From Leuconostoc inhae KCTC 3774 (GTDB lineage Bacteria > Bacillota > Bacilli > Lactobacillales > Lactobacillaceae): a stretch of DNA of 64,000 nucleotides. The notes beneath the pieces are model-generated. The model made no database searches, had not been told where the DNA came from, and was given only the letters and a program-made list of their open reading frames with translations. Location of the stretch: assembly GCA_000166735.2 (NCBI GenBank), contig AEMJ01000164.1, positions 18,337 through 82,336 on the forward strand. The letters run 5' to 3'. Position numbers and translations under genes: made by a program. This document shows, one piece after another, positions 9,207-19,079 of this stretch (position 1 is its first letter; every line of letters starts with the position of its first letter).

Positions 9207-10568
9207 TTACACGTCAGGGTTATCTTGTTTCAAACCAATACCTGTCATTGCTGACAAAAATGACATGATTGGTGACAATAAAGCAAACAACGTAAATGGT
9301 GCAAATTCAAGGACTGGCACGCCTAATGTTTGCGCAGCAAAACTACCTGCCACACCCCAAGGCACCAAATAATTGATCACTGTGCCTGAATCTTCAATCG
9401 TTCGACCAAGTGCTAATGGTGACAATTTAGCTTTTTTAAAACTTTCTTTAAACAACTGACCTGGTAAAATTGTTGCCAAATACTGTTCACCAACCAAAAA
9501 ATTAGCACCAATTCCAGTTACTAACGTTGCCAAAACAATCGAACGCTGGGTTCGTAAATGGCTAACAATTGGTGCCATGACGCGGTTTAAAATACCTAAG
9601 CCACTGAGTAAACCACCTAAAGCTAACGCTAACATAACCATCATAATAGTTGTCATCATCGCAGACATCCCTCCGCGATTAAGTAATGCCATCAGTGTTG
9701 GATTCGTACTTGTCGTCTGAAAGCCATCAACTAATAGTTTCGCCCAAGTTGTAATAGCATGTTGCGTTAAGAACATGACACTTGATACTAATACATTGAT
9801 CATAAGTGCCGGAATAGCAGGCATTTTAAACCATGCTGTCACAACTAATAGACCAAGTGGTACAATTGTCCACCATGTTGGTTCCAACTGCGGTAACAAA
9901 GCCGTAATTTGATGTGTGGCTGCTGCGTCAACATGATGACCAAAGCCCAATAAAATTGTCACGATAAATGTCAAAATCCAAGCTGGTACAGTAGTCCACA
10001 TCAGATTTTTAATATGTGCAAATAAATCAGTTTCAGAAATAGCACTTGCTAGATTAGTTGAATCTGATAATGGCGAATTTTTATCGCCAAAAATTGCACC
10101 TGATAAAATAATACCAGCAACCAAAGCAGGGTTGATACCCATTAACGTTCCAACGCCCATCAGCGCAACGCCAACTGTCGAAATCGTTGTAAATGCACTA
10201 CCGATTAGCGTACCAATAATTGACGTTGTTACGAAGGCTGTTGGCAAGAAAAAAGCAGGCGTTAATACTTTAAAACCAACCCAAATCATCGTTGGAATCA
10301 CACCAGTAGCTAACCACAATGCAATGAGTGACCCAATTAATAAAAATAAAAATAAAGGTGTCAAACCTGATTCAACACCTTTAATTAGTGCTTTTTGGCT
10401 ATCTTGCCAAGAAACACCACTAAAACGTGCAACAATCATAATCATACCAATCGCGAGTAAAATGGGCGCAATTGGTGCTAGACCAAAACCAATTACACCG
10501 ATTGCCAAAATAGTGATCGTAGCCACTACTAGTAACACTGAAGTTCCTGTGCTTAATTTATTGTTCAT
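9207..10568 (-). CDS. nhaC: NhaC-family transporter, probable tyrosine or amino-acid carrier
   Basis: 453 residues with about 11-12 hydrophobic segments and the NhaC-type motif GDKNSPLSDSTN near residue 160. The family exchanges Na+ for H+ or carries amino acids. This one is preceded by a T-box leader (10602-10834), a control element for amino-acid and tRNA-charging genes. That argues for an amino-acid carrier rather than a housekeeping antiporter; NhaC-type genes with tyrosine T-boxes are known from lactic acid bacteria. A good RBS (AGGAGAACTAGG) precedes the ATG. The substrate is inferred. Confidence 0.85.
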   Translation of the reverse strand: MNNKLSTGTSVLLVVATITILAIGVIGFGLAPIAPILLAIGMIMIVARFSGVSWQDSQKALIKGVESGLTPLFLFLLIGSLIALWLATGVIPTMIWVGFKVLTPAFFLPTAFVTTSIIGTLIGSAFTTISTVGVALMGVGTLMGINPALVAGIILSGAIFGDKNSPLSDSTNLASAISETDLFAHIKNLMWTTVPAWILTFIVTILLGFGHHVDAAATHQITALLPQLEPTWWTIVPLGLLVVTAWFKMPAIPALMINVLVSSVMFLTQHAITTWAKLLVDGFQTTSTNPTLMALLNRGGMSAMMTTIMMVMLALALGGLLSGLGILNRVMAPIVSHLRTQRSIVLATLVTGIGANFLVGEQYLATILPGQLFKESFKKAKLSPLALGRTIEDSGTVINYLVPWGVAGSFAAQTLGVPVLEFAPFTLFALLSPIMSFLSAMTGIGLKQDNPDV

Positions 10569-10601
10569 CCTAGTTCTCCTGCCAATTTTTTATAACAACA
10601 A

Positions 10602-10834
10602 TAAAAAAGTCCCTGCTGTCACATTGACAACAGGGACGAATTGACATTTAAAAATCCGTGGTACCACCCAGCTTACGCGCTAAAAAGCACATCACTTTGA
10701 CATTTGATAACATGGTGCTGCCATGCTTAAATCGATAGCTGTATTTCGAATATCAACACCTGTGCAGTTTTCACCAACCACTGCTTCTCTTAACGCCGAA
10801 TGTTTATTCTACTCAATAATTGCTAATTTCAAGT
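10602..10834 (-). promoter_or_regulatory. T-box leader with probable Tyr (UAC) specifier
   Basis: The conserved T-box GGGTGGTACCACGG lies on the minus strand at 10656-10670. The stem I apical motif GGTTGGTG is near 10770, and an intrinsic terminator with arms 10609-10620 and 10627-10638 is followed by a T run. The specifier region reads GAAATACAG, giving UAC (10741-10743), a tyrosine codon. Uncharged tRNA pairing here should antiterminate and switch on the downstream NhaC-like gene. The T-box itself is certain; the specifier reading is probable. Confidence 0.92.
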
Positions 10835-10840
10835 AGCTTT

Positions 10841-10869
10841 AGTCTACTATGCCACTGGATTTTTGTCAA
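10841..10869 (-). promoter_or_regulatory. promoter of the T-box leader
   Basis: TTGACA (10864-10869 on the minus strand) and TAGACT (10841-10846) with a 17-bp spacer. It lies within the 3' end of the upstream MFS gene and puts the start site near 10834. Confidence 0.75.
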
Positions 10870-12065
10870 TACGTCGTGACATTGTCAACGCTAGTAAACC
10901 AGTGATTATTATCATAACAATAAATACAGATAAAAATAACATGTTTGTCCATCCATGATCCATCATAACACCTGAATATATTGGGCCAACAACACGACCT
11001 GAACTAATCATCATTGAGACAAATCCTTGCGCTTGTCCAGCAACTTCTTTAGGGGTAATTTGAGCAACCCATGCTGGTACTTGCGGACTTTGTAGCATTT
11101 CACCAAGCGTTAGTAGTTCAAAAACTAGTACAATTTGCCAAAATGTATTCACAAAAATCAAAAAAAGAAACTTAAAGCGAAAATGACACTGCCTAAAATA
11201 ACGGACACATGATACGGATGCTTATTGGCCCAATTAGAGACAAATTTCTGCAATACAATAATTGTGATCCCATTAATCATCCACAAGTCGGCATAGTTAC
11301 GCGTTGGCATCCCCAATGTTTTCATATGCGGTGCCATCACTGTTTCCCAGAGCATATAAGACAGATAAGTAATAAATAAAAGTGCCCCAATAGCAATTAG
11401 AACCGGCGTTAATTTGAATTTTTTCTTGTCACTTCTGGCTTGTTAAACTGTTCTTCTTTATCATTAGCTCTCACATCGATTAAATTATCAGTATCCAACG
11501 ACACATTAAATTTAGTAATAATAATCAACGTTAATCCAAAATAAATGGCAGTCGAAATCATCATCAACAAGCTAAACCCATAATCGAACAAATAACCAAC
11601 AGCCAATGTTCCCAACACAACACCAATATTTAAAACGATGTACATATTATTAAATATAACACGCGTTTTTTGACCAGGTACAGTTGTTGCAAATGAGTTC
11701 ACTAATGTCTGCTCAACACCCATGCCAAAGTTCGCTATCCAGATTAAAATAGCAAATACTGGCCATTTATTAAAGAAAATAAGGCTTGCTACAGCTGCTA
11801 AAATAATAATACTTGTCATAACCATGGCGACATATGGTCGCCAATGATCAAATAATTTACCGCCAACAAATGAGCCAAATAAACTTACCATTGCGCCAAT
11901 CATCAAGACAACACCAGCCGTTGTAAAACTCTGATTTAACACACCTGTGATATATAGGGTCATAACAGGCCAAATCATAGAATTCCCCGTGCTGGATAGC
12001 AAAGTTCCCAAAAGTAGCCATTTTTCATTGAGCTGTCGTGGTTTATCAGCTAAATTAGTTTGCAT
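10847..12065 (-). pseudogene. MFS transporter, two frameshifts as sequenced
   Basis: Once two frame breaks are joined, one 400-residue, 12-helix major facilitator protein results. The first part (from 12065) runs to TRKNSN and stops. The next frame, beginning KFKLTPVLIAIG, continues the protein, and a third begins IFVNTFWQIV. The breaks fall at a T6 run (11419-11424) and an A7 run (11160-11166); one extra base in each restores the reading frame. The N-terminus and the VGPIYSGVMMD segment look like a multidrug-type DHA1 exporter; the substrate is unknown. It is either a young pseudogene or, more likely, intact with sequencing errors. Confidence 0.8.
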
Positions 12066-12098
12066 AAATCCTCCAATTAGTAGGTTTATTGTAGCACA

Positions 12099-12135
12099 AA
12101 AACCAGCTTAAAATACGTCATTTTAAGCTGGTTTT
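12099..12135. terminator. hairpin terminator
   Basis: Perfect arms AAAACCAGCTTAAAAT and ATTTTAAGCTGGTTTT with a 5-base loop, just after the minus-strand gene at 12183-12488. Confidence 0.85.
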
Positions 12136-12182
12136 AAAAAATAATACGATTCAAAAATTATTTTCTCAAATGTTTTTATCTA

Positions 12183-12488
12183 CTAAAAGTTTTTAAACAA
12201 GCGCCTTATTGGCTTGCTAAAGACAGCAGAATTCAAAACATATTGATGCCGGACAGTTGTCGTCCTTAAACCACCTGCTTTTAACAATTCGGCTACTTCA
12301 ACTGGTTTAATTGGCTCATCAGGTTGGTAACGCCAATGATTGGTTTTTAAGTCAACATGAATCACATAATAATTTTTACTATCTTTTTTAGTTGGTGCGT
12401 GAGCAATCAGCGTTTGACCAGCATACTGACCAATGTCTAATTGTCGTAAAATTTGTTGTTGTTTTGGGTTAAAATCGTTAATTAACAT
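12183..12488 (-). CDS. small conserved-looking protein, unknown function
   Basis: 102 residues if started at MLINDFNPK (12488), which has GAGG 5-6 bases before the ATG. A longer reading to 12542 lacks such a site. It is soluble and basic at the C-terminus (RRLFKNF), with no motif I recognise. It is divergent from zwf and followed by its own terminator. Confidence 0.7.
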   Translation of the reverse strand: MLINDFNPKQQQILRQLDIGQYAGQTLIAHAPTKKDSKNYYVIHVDLKTNHWRYQPDEPIKPVEVAELLKAGGLRTTTVRHQYVLNSAVFSKPIRRLFKNF

Positions 12489-12593
12489 TTTTTCCTCGCT
12501 AAGCGATTGATATGATTGTGAAAACGCGTACTTTCTAACCAATTTTGCGTTATAATAATAGTTGAATTCAATTCTAATATTAAGGGGAACATT

Positions 12594-14054
12594 ATGGTTT
12601 CAGAAATCAAGACATTGGTAACATTTTTTGGCGGTACTGGTGATTTGGCAAAGCGCAAACTTTACCCATCAGTTTTCAACCTTTATAAGAAAGGTTACCT
12701 ACAAGAACACTTTGCCATTGTTGGCACGGCACGTCAAGACCTAACAGACGAAGAATTTAAACAACTAGTTCGCGAGTCTATTGCGGACTTTACAGAAGAT
12801 CAAGATCAAGCCGAGGCATTTATTGCCCATTTCTCATACCGTGCACATGATGTCACAGATGCTGCTTCATATGCTATCTTAAAAGAAGCCATTGAAGAAG
12901 CTGCTACTAAATTTGATATTGATGGCAACCGTATTTTCTACATGTCAGTTGCCCCTCGCTTCTTTGGCACAATTGCCAAATACTTGAAGTCTGAAGCATT
13001 GTTGGCACCAACAGGTTACAATCGTTTGATGATTGAAAAGCCCTTTGGTACATCATATACCACAGCCGAAGAATTGCAAAATGATTTAGAAAATGCTTTT
13101 TCAGACGACCAGCTATTCCGTATCGACCACTATCTCGGTAAAGAAATGGTACAAAACATTGCTGCGTTACGTTTTGGTAACCCAATCTTTGATGCTGCTT
13201 GGAACAAAGACTATATTAAAAATGTGCAAGTGACACTAGCCGAAGTTTTGGGTGTTGAAGAACGCGCTGGTTACTACGATACTACTGGTGCATTGCTAGA
13301 CATGATTCAAAACCATACTATGCAAATTGTTGGTTGGTTAGCTATGGAGAAGCCTGATTCATTTAATGACAAGGACATTCGCGCTGCTAAAAATGCTGCT
13401 TTCAATGCCTTGAAAATTTATGATGAAGAAGAAGTTAACAAATACTTCGTTCGCGCACAATACGGTGCCGGTGATTCATCTGATTTCAAACCATATCTTG
13501 AAGAACTTGATGTCCCTGCTGATTCAAAGAACAACACGTTTATTGCCGGCGAATTACAATTTGACCTACCTCGTTGGGAAGGTGTACCTTTCTATGTTCG
13601 TTCAGGTAAGCGTTTGGCTGCTAAACAAACACGTGTTGATATCGTCTTCAAAGCTGGAACATTTGACTTTGGTACAGCACAAGAAGCGCAAGAATCTGTT
13701 TTGTCAATTCTAATTGATCCTAAGGGTGGCATAGAATTTAAGATTAATTCAAAGTCTGTTGAAGATTCATTCAACACACGTACAATTGATCTTGGTTGGA
13801 CAATCTCAGATGAAGATAAGCAAAATACACCTGAACCATATGAACGTATGATTCATGACACAATGAATGGTGATGGATCAAACTTTGCCGACTGGAATGG
13901 CGTAGCTATTGCCTGGAAATTCGTTGATGCTATTTCAGCAGTTTATACTGCTGACAAAGCACCTCTTGAAACGTATAAGTCAGGTTCAATGGGACCAGAA
14001 GCATCTGATAAGTTGCTAGCCGATAACGGTGATACTTGGGTATTTAAGGGTTAA
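12594..14054 (+). CDS. zwf: glucose-6-phosphate 1-dehydrogenase
   Basis: Oxidises glucose-6-phosphate to 6-phosphogluconolactone, the entry step of the phosphoketolase pathway that heterofermentative Leuconostoc uses for glucose. The 486 residues show the nucleotide-binding start FFGGTGDLAKRKLYPS, the substrate/catalytic motif RIDHYLGKE near residue 175 and the conserved EKPFG. The sequence is very close to the classical L. mesenteroides enzyme, which accepts both NAD and NADP. A GGGG-type RBS precedes the ATG and a TATAAT lies at 12551-12556. Single-gene transcript ending at 14076-14117. Confidence 0.98.
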   Translation: MVSEIKTLVTFFGGTGDLAKRKLYPSVFNLYKKGYLQEHFAIVGTARQDLTDEEFKQLVRESIADFTEDQDQAEAFIAHFSYRAHDVTDAASYAILKEAIEEAATKFDIDGNRIFYMSVAPRFFGTIAKYLKSEALLAPTGYNRLMIEKPFGTSYTTAEELQNDLENAFSDDQLFRIDHYLGKEMVQNIAALRFGNPIFDAAWNKDYIKNVQVTLAEVLGVEERAGYYDTTGALLDMIQNHTMQIVGWLAMEKPDSFNDKDIRAAKNAAFNALKIYDEEEVNKYFVRAQYGAGDSSDFKPYLEELDVPADSKNNTFIAGELQFDLPRWEGVPFYVRSGKRLAAKQTRVDIVFKAGTFDFGTAQEAQESVLSILIDPKGGIEFKINSKSVEDSFNTRTIDLGWTISDEDKQNTPEPYERMIHDTMNGDGSNFADWNGVAIAWKFVDAISAVYTADKAPLETYKSGSMGPEASDKLLADNGDTWVFKG

Positions 14055-14075
14055 TTTCATCATTAATCAGATAAG

Positions 14076-14117
14076 AAAAACGCTTAAAGAGTTGAACAAC
14101 TCTTTAAGCGTTTTTTG
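14076..14117 (+). terminator. zwf terminator
   Basis: A 19-bp perfect stem with a two-base loop (arms 14076-14094 and 14097-14115) ending in T6. Confidence 0.92.
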
Positions 14118-14203
14118 TGCAATGGCCGTCTCATACAAGTTTCTTTATCTGGGAGGATAGTTATTATTGTATCAATACGCCAATTGCACGATGAGCATAT
14201 TAT

Positions 14204-16069
14204 TTACTTACGTGGGTTCCCTGATGTAACAGGCTTACTTTGTGATACACCCAACTGCGCGTATAAGTCATTTTGTTGCGCTGCAAAGTTAGTTGTCCAT
14301 CCAGTAACGCGTCCATTCACTAATTGTACCTTAATATTAGTAGTTGTTGGAATCGTGTAAGCCTGTTCGTCAACAACTAACTTCTGGAATTGCTTGATAT
14401 TCTTAACAAGACTTGCCTCTGATGTGGCTGTTTGTGTATCAGATAAATTCTGAGTTAACTCCTTTGAAACAACATGACCGAAGTTATAAGGTGCAGACTT
14501 GCTCCATAACTGATCAAATGTTGGCACAGTTCCCTCTGACCAACCACCATCAGTAATATCCCAATTGTTATTATTGCCATCTACTACAATTGATTGCCAA
14601 GTAGAGGGATCTACCAATTTATCTTGGTACAATTTAACTTCAATACCTGCTTTTTTCCATGCTTCGATGTAAGCTTTAGTTGAGGCTTCAGATGTTGTGT
14701 TCCCTGAACGTGCTAAGTAAACTAGACTTAGGCGCTTACCATCTTTAGCATAATACCCAGCTGAATCTTTTTTATAACCTGATTTTTCAAGTAAGCCACC
14801 AGCTTTCTTGATATCACCAGATGATTTTTGCTGATATCCTTGAACATTGTTATTATAGAACATCTTTTTAGATTCATTCTTTGAAACGAGAGTATCAGCG
14901 GTTACACTCAAACCATTCCCATATTTTTTAACCACATCTCCAACATTCTCTGCATAACCAACGGCTTTACGAACATTAACATCTTGCAAAGGTGTTTGGC
15001 GATCCTGTACGTTTTCACTAGTTTTTGAGTTAAGATGTCCCAAATTAAAGTAAAGTTCCCAATAACCGCTATCATAATATCCTGTTGACGCGTAACCTTT
15101 ATCATTATTGTATTTCGATAATACAGGATTATTAGTCCCATCTTTCCAAAGGGAAGCCGGCGCTTTTGTCACAATATCGAATTTCTGCTTTGATAAGTCG
15201 TTCTCAAGCTTTGTTTGATCTTGGTTCACATAATACGTTATCGTATTTAGTTTAGGTTTCTTACCCCAATAGTCAGAATTTTTAACATATTTAACTGTTG
15301 AATCTGACGAGACTGATGCCACTTTGAATGGTCCAAAGGATAGTGGATTCTTTGTCACTTTTTCAGAAGTAGCCAAGTCCTTAGACTTGACATCTTTCAA
15401 ATCATGATATGGTAAGGCATAAGCAGGTACCCCATCACCCCAATCGACTGCGGCTGGTAGCGTTGTATATGAGACAGTTAATTGCTTACCCGCTTTACCA
15501 TCGTCCAACTTCACACCAGAAATGTCTTTTGCCTTACCATTTTGATAATCACTTAAACCTTTAATAGCTGTATAAGCTTGTGTAAAATTACCAGAAGCGA
15601 CTTTATTTGTTGCCAGTGTCTGCAATGAAAACAATACGTCTTGTGCTGTAACGTCTTTACCATCTGACCATTTTAAATCATCACGAAGTTTAATTGTCAC
15701 CGTTTTTGCATCTTTATCAACTGTAACTTTAGCTGGACCATCGTTTGTCAGCTTACCATCTTTATCAACATAGAAAAGCGTGTTTTTCCCTGCAGGATCA
15801 AGTTGCTCTTGTGCAGCTGACCACTGTGCCAATTCCGAATAACCAGCAAAAGACACGGGATCAGATGCATTACCAGGATAACTAACCGTTAAACTACCAT
15901 TTTTGATAGCTGATTTTGAGTTTTTATAGTCTCCTTTAAACGATCCAACATCAACTGCTTTAGTTGTTGATGTGTGATTTGATGTTGTCGCAACTAATGC
16001 CCAAGTAGCTCCAGCGACTATGACTAGGCCACCAACACCAAAGCCTATTTTCTTTCCCGTACTAACCAT
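14204..16069 (-). CDS. oppA: oligopeptide ABC transporter substrate-binding protein
   Basis: Captures peptides at the cell surface for the OppDFBC transporter. About 621 residues with the SBP family-5 fold (VTQDVLFSLQTL, YWGKKPKLNTI, DVNVRKAVGYA). I start at MVSTGKK (16069) because AGGAGG lies 9 bases upstream; an upstream ATG at 16087 overlaps that RBS. The N-terminus is one hydrophobic helix (residues 8-27) with no lipobox cysteine, so it seems to be held by an uncleaved membrane anchor rather than a lipid. It is last in the oppDFBCA cluster, 135 bp after oppC. Confidence 0.93.
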   Translation of the reverse strand: MVSTGKKIGFGVGGLVIVAGATWALVATTSNHTSTTKAVDVGSFKGDYKNSKSAIKNGSLTVSYPGNASDPVSFAGYSELAQWSAAQEQLDPAGKNTLFYVDKDGKLTNDGPAKVTVDKDAKTVTIKLRDDLKWSDGKDVTAQDVLFSLQTLATNKVASGNFTQAYTAIKGLSDYQNGKAKDISGVKLDDGKAGKQLTVSYTTLPAAVDWGDGVPAYALPYHDLKDVKSKDLATSEKVTKNPLSFGPFKVASVSSDSTVKYVKNSDYWGKKPKLNTITYYVNQDQTKLENDLSKQKFDIVTKAPASLWKDGTNNPVLSKYNNDKGYASTGYYDSGYWELYFNLGHLNSKTSENVQDRQTPLQDVNVRKAVGYAENVGDVVKKYGNGLSVTADTLVSKNESKKMFYNNNVQGYQQKSSGDIKKAGGLLEKSGYKKDSAGYYAKDGKRLSLVYLARSGNTTSEASTKAYIEAWKKAGIEVKLYQDKLVDPSTWQSIVVDGNNNNWDITDGGWSEGTVPTFDQLWSKSAPYNFGHVVSKELTQNLSDTQTATSEASLVKNIKQFQKLVVDEQAYTIPTTTNIKVQLVNGRVTGWTTNFAAQQNDLYAQLGVSQSKPVTSGNPRK

Positions 16070-16203
16070 GTAAAAACGCCTCCTCATATATCATGAAATT
16101 AAACATACAATCAATCTAGTTCTCAAAAATAAACTATTATAAATATATCATTATAAAATTATTTGTCAACATTAAATTTTAATCTTAATCTAATGTTTTA
16201 AAT

Positions 16204-17100
16204 TCAAGACACAGATTGTCTCTGATCTATTGCGCGACGAGCAACTTGTCCAAGAACTACAATACCAAAAGTCAAAATAATTAATACTAATGTGACCGGA
16301 ATCCATAACCACCATTGTGTATAAACTGATGATGCCGAACTACCACTCAAAACTGTTAACATTGTACCCAATGAACTTGTGCCGTGCTTCAATCCAAATC
16401 CTAAATACGTCAAACTAGTCTCAATACCAATTGAACCTGCCAAGGTTAACGCAAAATCAGAAATAACTGTTGATGAGATATTTGGGAAAATACCAGTAAA
16501 TAGAATTTTATACCAAGGTGTGCCAGAAATTTTAGCTGCCTGAACATAATCTCTATTGACCTCAGATAACGTTAACGTACGAATTAATCGTACATTTGGT
16601 GGCCAACTCAGTACCGCTAGAATTAAAATCAAACTCCAAATTGACAAGCCCTTTGCCGTAGAAAAAATAATAGCCAAAATCATCAGTAGCGGCATGACCA
16701 ACCAAAAATCAATCAGCCGCATAGCAATCCAATCAATCCAACCACCAAAATATCCAATAATCATACCAAAAGTAACTGAAATAATTGTAATCAGGATTGC
16801 TACGCCAAAGCCGATAATGAGTGAATTGCTAGCTGAAGCAATCAACGTCAAAACAAAGTCAGCGCCCGAATTCGTAGTCCCAAGAATATGACCATTAGTT
16901 AATGGTGGTAAGTTAGCACTTAAAATATTACTCATCGTGCCAATATCAGTTGGTACAAAAATTTGACCAATAATAATAAACAGAAAAAGCACAATCAATA
17001 GTATTGTGGCTAATAAGGCTAAATTATCTTTCTCTAGTTCACGCCAAAAATTTTTAATAAATTTCGATCCAAATCGCTGTTTCTTAATTTCCATGTCCAT
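16204..17100 (-). CDS. oppC: oligopeptide ABC transporter permease OppC
   Basis: 298-residue inner permease with about six hydrophobic helices and the EAA-type loop AAKISGTPWYKILFTGIFPN, which contacts the ATPases. The N-terminal extension LEKDNLALLATILLIVL is typical of OppC/DppC. It begins 7 bp after oppB ends. Confidence 0.93.
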   Translation of the reverse strand: MDMEIKKQRFGSKFIKNFWRELEKDNLALLATILLIVLFLFIIIGQIFVPTDIGTMSNILSANLPPLTNGHILGTTNSGADFVLTLIASASNSLIIGFGVAILITIISVTFGMIIGYFGGWIDWIAMRLIDFWLVMPLLMILAIIFSTAKGLSIWSLILILAVLSWPPNVRLIRTLTLSEVNRDYVQAAKISGTPWYKILFTGIFPNISSTVISDFALTLAGSIGIETSLTYLGFGLKHGTSSLGTMLTVLSGSSASSVYTQWWLWIPVTLVLIILTFGIVVLGQVARRAIDQRQSVS

Positions 17101-17106
17101 GTCCCC

Positions 17107-18071
17107 CTACTTCACTCGAACGCGAGGATCAACCCACGCTGAGATAATATCCGACAATAGGCCACCTAATAATGCTAATACACCTTGAAGTAACATTAAC
17201 GCTGTAATGACAGTATAATCACGACCACTCAACGCTTGAACAAACAATGCACCTAATCCAGGATAACCAAAAACAGTTTCAGCAAAAATTGCGCCACCTA
17301 AAATACCAGTTATTGAGTATCCAATGGCTGAAGCAATTGGCAAAAAAGCGTTTCGTAAGATGTGTTTTCTAAAGACGTCTTTTATTTGGACACCCTTAGC
17401 ACGCGCTGTTCGCACATAATCTTGCGCTTGTTGATCCAATAAATTTGAACGTAAATATTGGAAAATGCTATTTGTACTAAACAACGCAATCGTCAAAGCT
17501 GGCAAAAAGGCATATCTTAAATTACTAAAAAAATTCGTGGTAAAACTTTGTGTATCGTCAATACCTGTCCCAGAACTTGGAAATATTGGAATAATGTAAA
17601 CAAACAAAACCATCATAACAAAATAAAAACAAACGATGGGACAGCCGATGTCATCGTGTTCCATACAATTAGAATACGATCGATGATTTTATTTTCATTA
17701 CGTGCAGCTAATAACGCTTGCGAAATTGACAAAACATAAGTTAACACGGCTGCAATGATTCCCATTGACAGAGTTGGCCATATGCGTTGACCAATAATAC
17801 GTGTCACCGTCCAACCTTTATTAACAACATATGAAGTGCCTAAATCCCCATGTAGTACATTACCAACCCATTTAACATATTGCTGATACCATGGCAAATC
17901 CAGACCAGCAGCGTGACGCATTCTTGCAATTGTTGCGGGATCAGAATTGGGATTTAAGCTCCCATAAAATGGATCCCCAGGCATTAATTGCGCTAACATA
18001 AAAATTAAAATAGAAACCAAAATTAACTGTGGAATCATAATTAACACACGCCTTAAAATTGTTCGCCACAT
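17107..18071 (-). pseudogene. oppB: oligopeptide permease OppB, frameshifted as sequenced
   Basis: The first part (from 18071) has the OppB N-terminus IPQLILVSILIFMLAQLMPGDPF and stops shortly after AVPSFVF. The rest, in another frame, begins YFVMMVLFVYIIPIFPSSG and contains the EAA loop RTARAKGVQIKDVFRKHILRN. One extra T in the A5/T5 run at 17625-17629 joins the two into a normal permease of about 320 residues. Every other opp gene in the cluster is present and in order, so a sequencing error is the simplest explanation. Confidence 0.88.
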
Positions 18072-18073
18072 AA

Positions 18074-19064
18074 TTATGCTCCCTCTTTCTTAAGTGCCAC
18101 GTAGTGAGTTTTTGTAATCGGTTCTAAATCATATGCACGATCTCTCAGACCATCTTGTTGGTAATAAGCACCTTTATTTTGTGTAAATTCAGACTCAATT
18201 CGTTTACGATAAGCTCGCTTTTCGTCACGTTTACTGACATCTAAACTTGGTATCGCAGATAATAATCGTTTGGTATAAATATGCTGCGCATCATTAAAAA
18301 ATGTCATTTGTCGTGCCCATTTCGACAAAACGACCATTATGCATAATTGCAATGTTATCAGTCATGTACTTCACCACACCTAAATCATGAGAAATAAATA
18401 AGAAACTAATGCCATATTCTCGTTGGATTTTTTTCATAAAATTCAATACTTGTGCTTGAACTGATAAATCTAATGCTGATACAGGTTCATCAGCAACAAT
18501 TAACCGCGGATTTGTTGCCAATGCACGAGCAACGCCTATACGTTGTCGCTGCCCACCCGAAAACTGAAATGGATATTGTGCTACTGTCTGAGCAGGTAAC
18601 CCAACAATTTTTAATAGCGCTAAAACACGTTCATTAATTTTTGTTTGATCAAATGACCTTTCCCCATCATAGCCTGCGCCAATAACATTGGGCACGCCAA
18701 AATTTTTAAGTGGTTCAGCAATGATTTCACCAATTGTTTTTCTTGGATTCAAACTTGACTGACTATCTTGGAAAACCATCTGTACGTCTTTGTTATAATT
18801 TATAGCCTTTTTTTGTCTATTCGTTGTCACTTCATGACCTTCGAATAAAATTTTTCCACTAGTAGGGTCTTCAAGTCCAACTAGCGATTTTCCAATAGTT
18901 GTTTTACCAGAACCAGATTCACCAACAAGACCATAAGTCTGACCTGATTCAATTGTGAATGAAATATTATCTACTGCTTTGATATTGTCTGTTACACGGT
19001 TAAAAAAACCTGTTCGTATTGGATAATACACTTTTAAATTTTCTATTCGGACTAACTCACTCAT
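18074..19064 (-). pseudogene. oppF: oligopeptide ABC ATPase OppF, frameshifted as sequenced
   Basis: ABC ATPase with Walker [10 protein letters not shown], signature FSGGQRQRIGVARAL and Walker B LIVADEPVSALD, which couples ATP hydrolysis to peptide import. The frame breaks after GTTNDIF at an A6 run (18296-18301 on the plus strand). Removing one base continues as NDAQHIYTKRLLSAIPSLD, the normal OppF C-terminus. The intended protein has about 330 residues. It lies between oppD (15 bp) and oppB (2 bp). Confidence 0.88.
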
Positions 19065-19079
19065 TGCCGCACCCTCTTC

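Noticed and set aside
16070..16087. Earlier start (16087) for OppA
   Set aside because: It overlaps the AGGAGG that serves the ATG at 16069.
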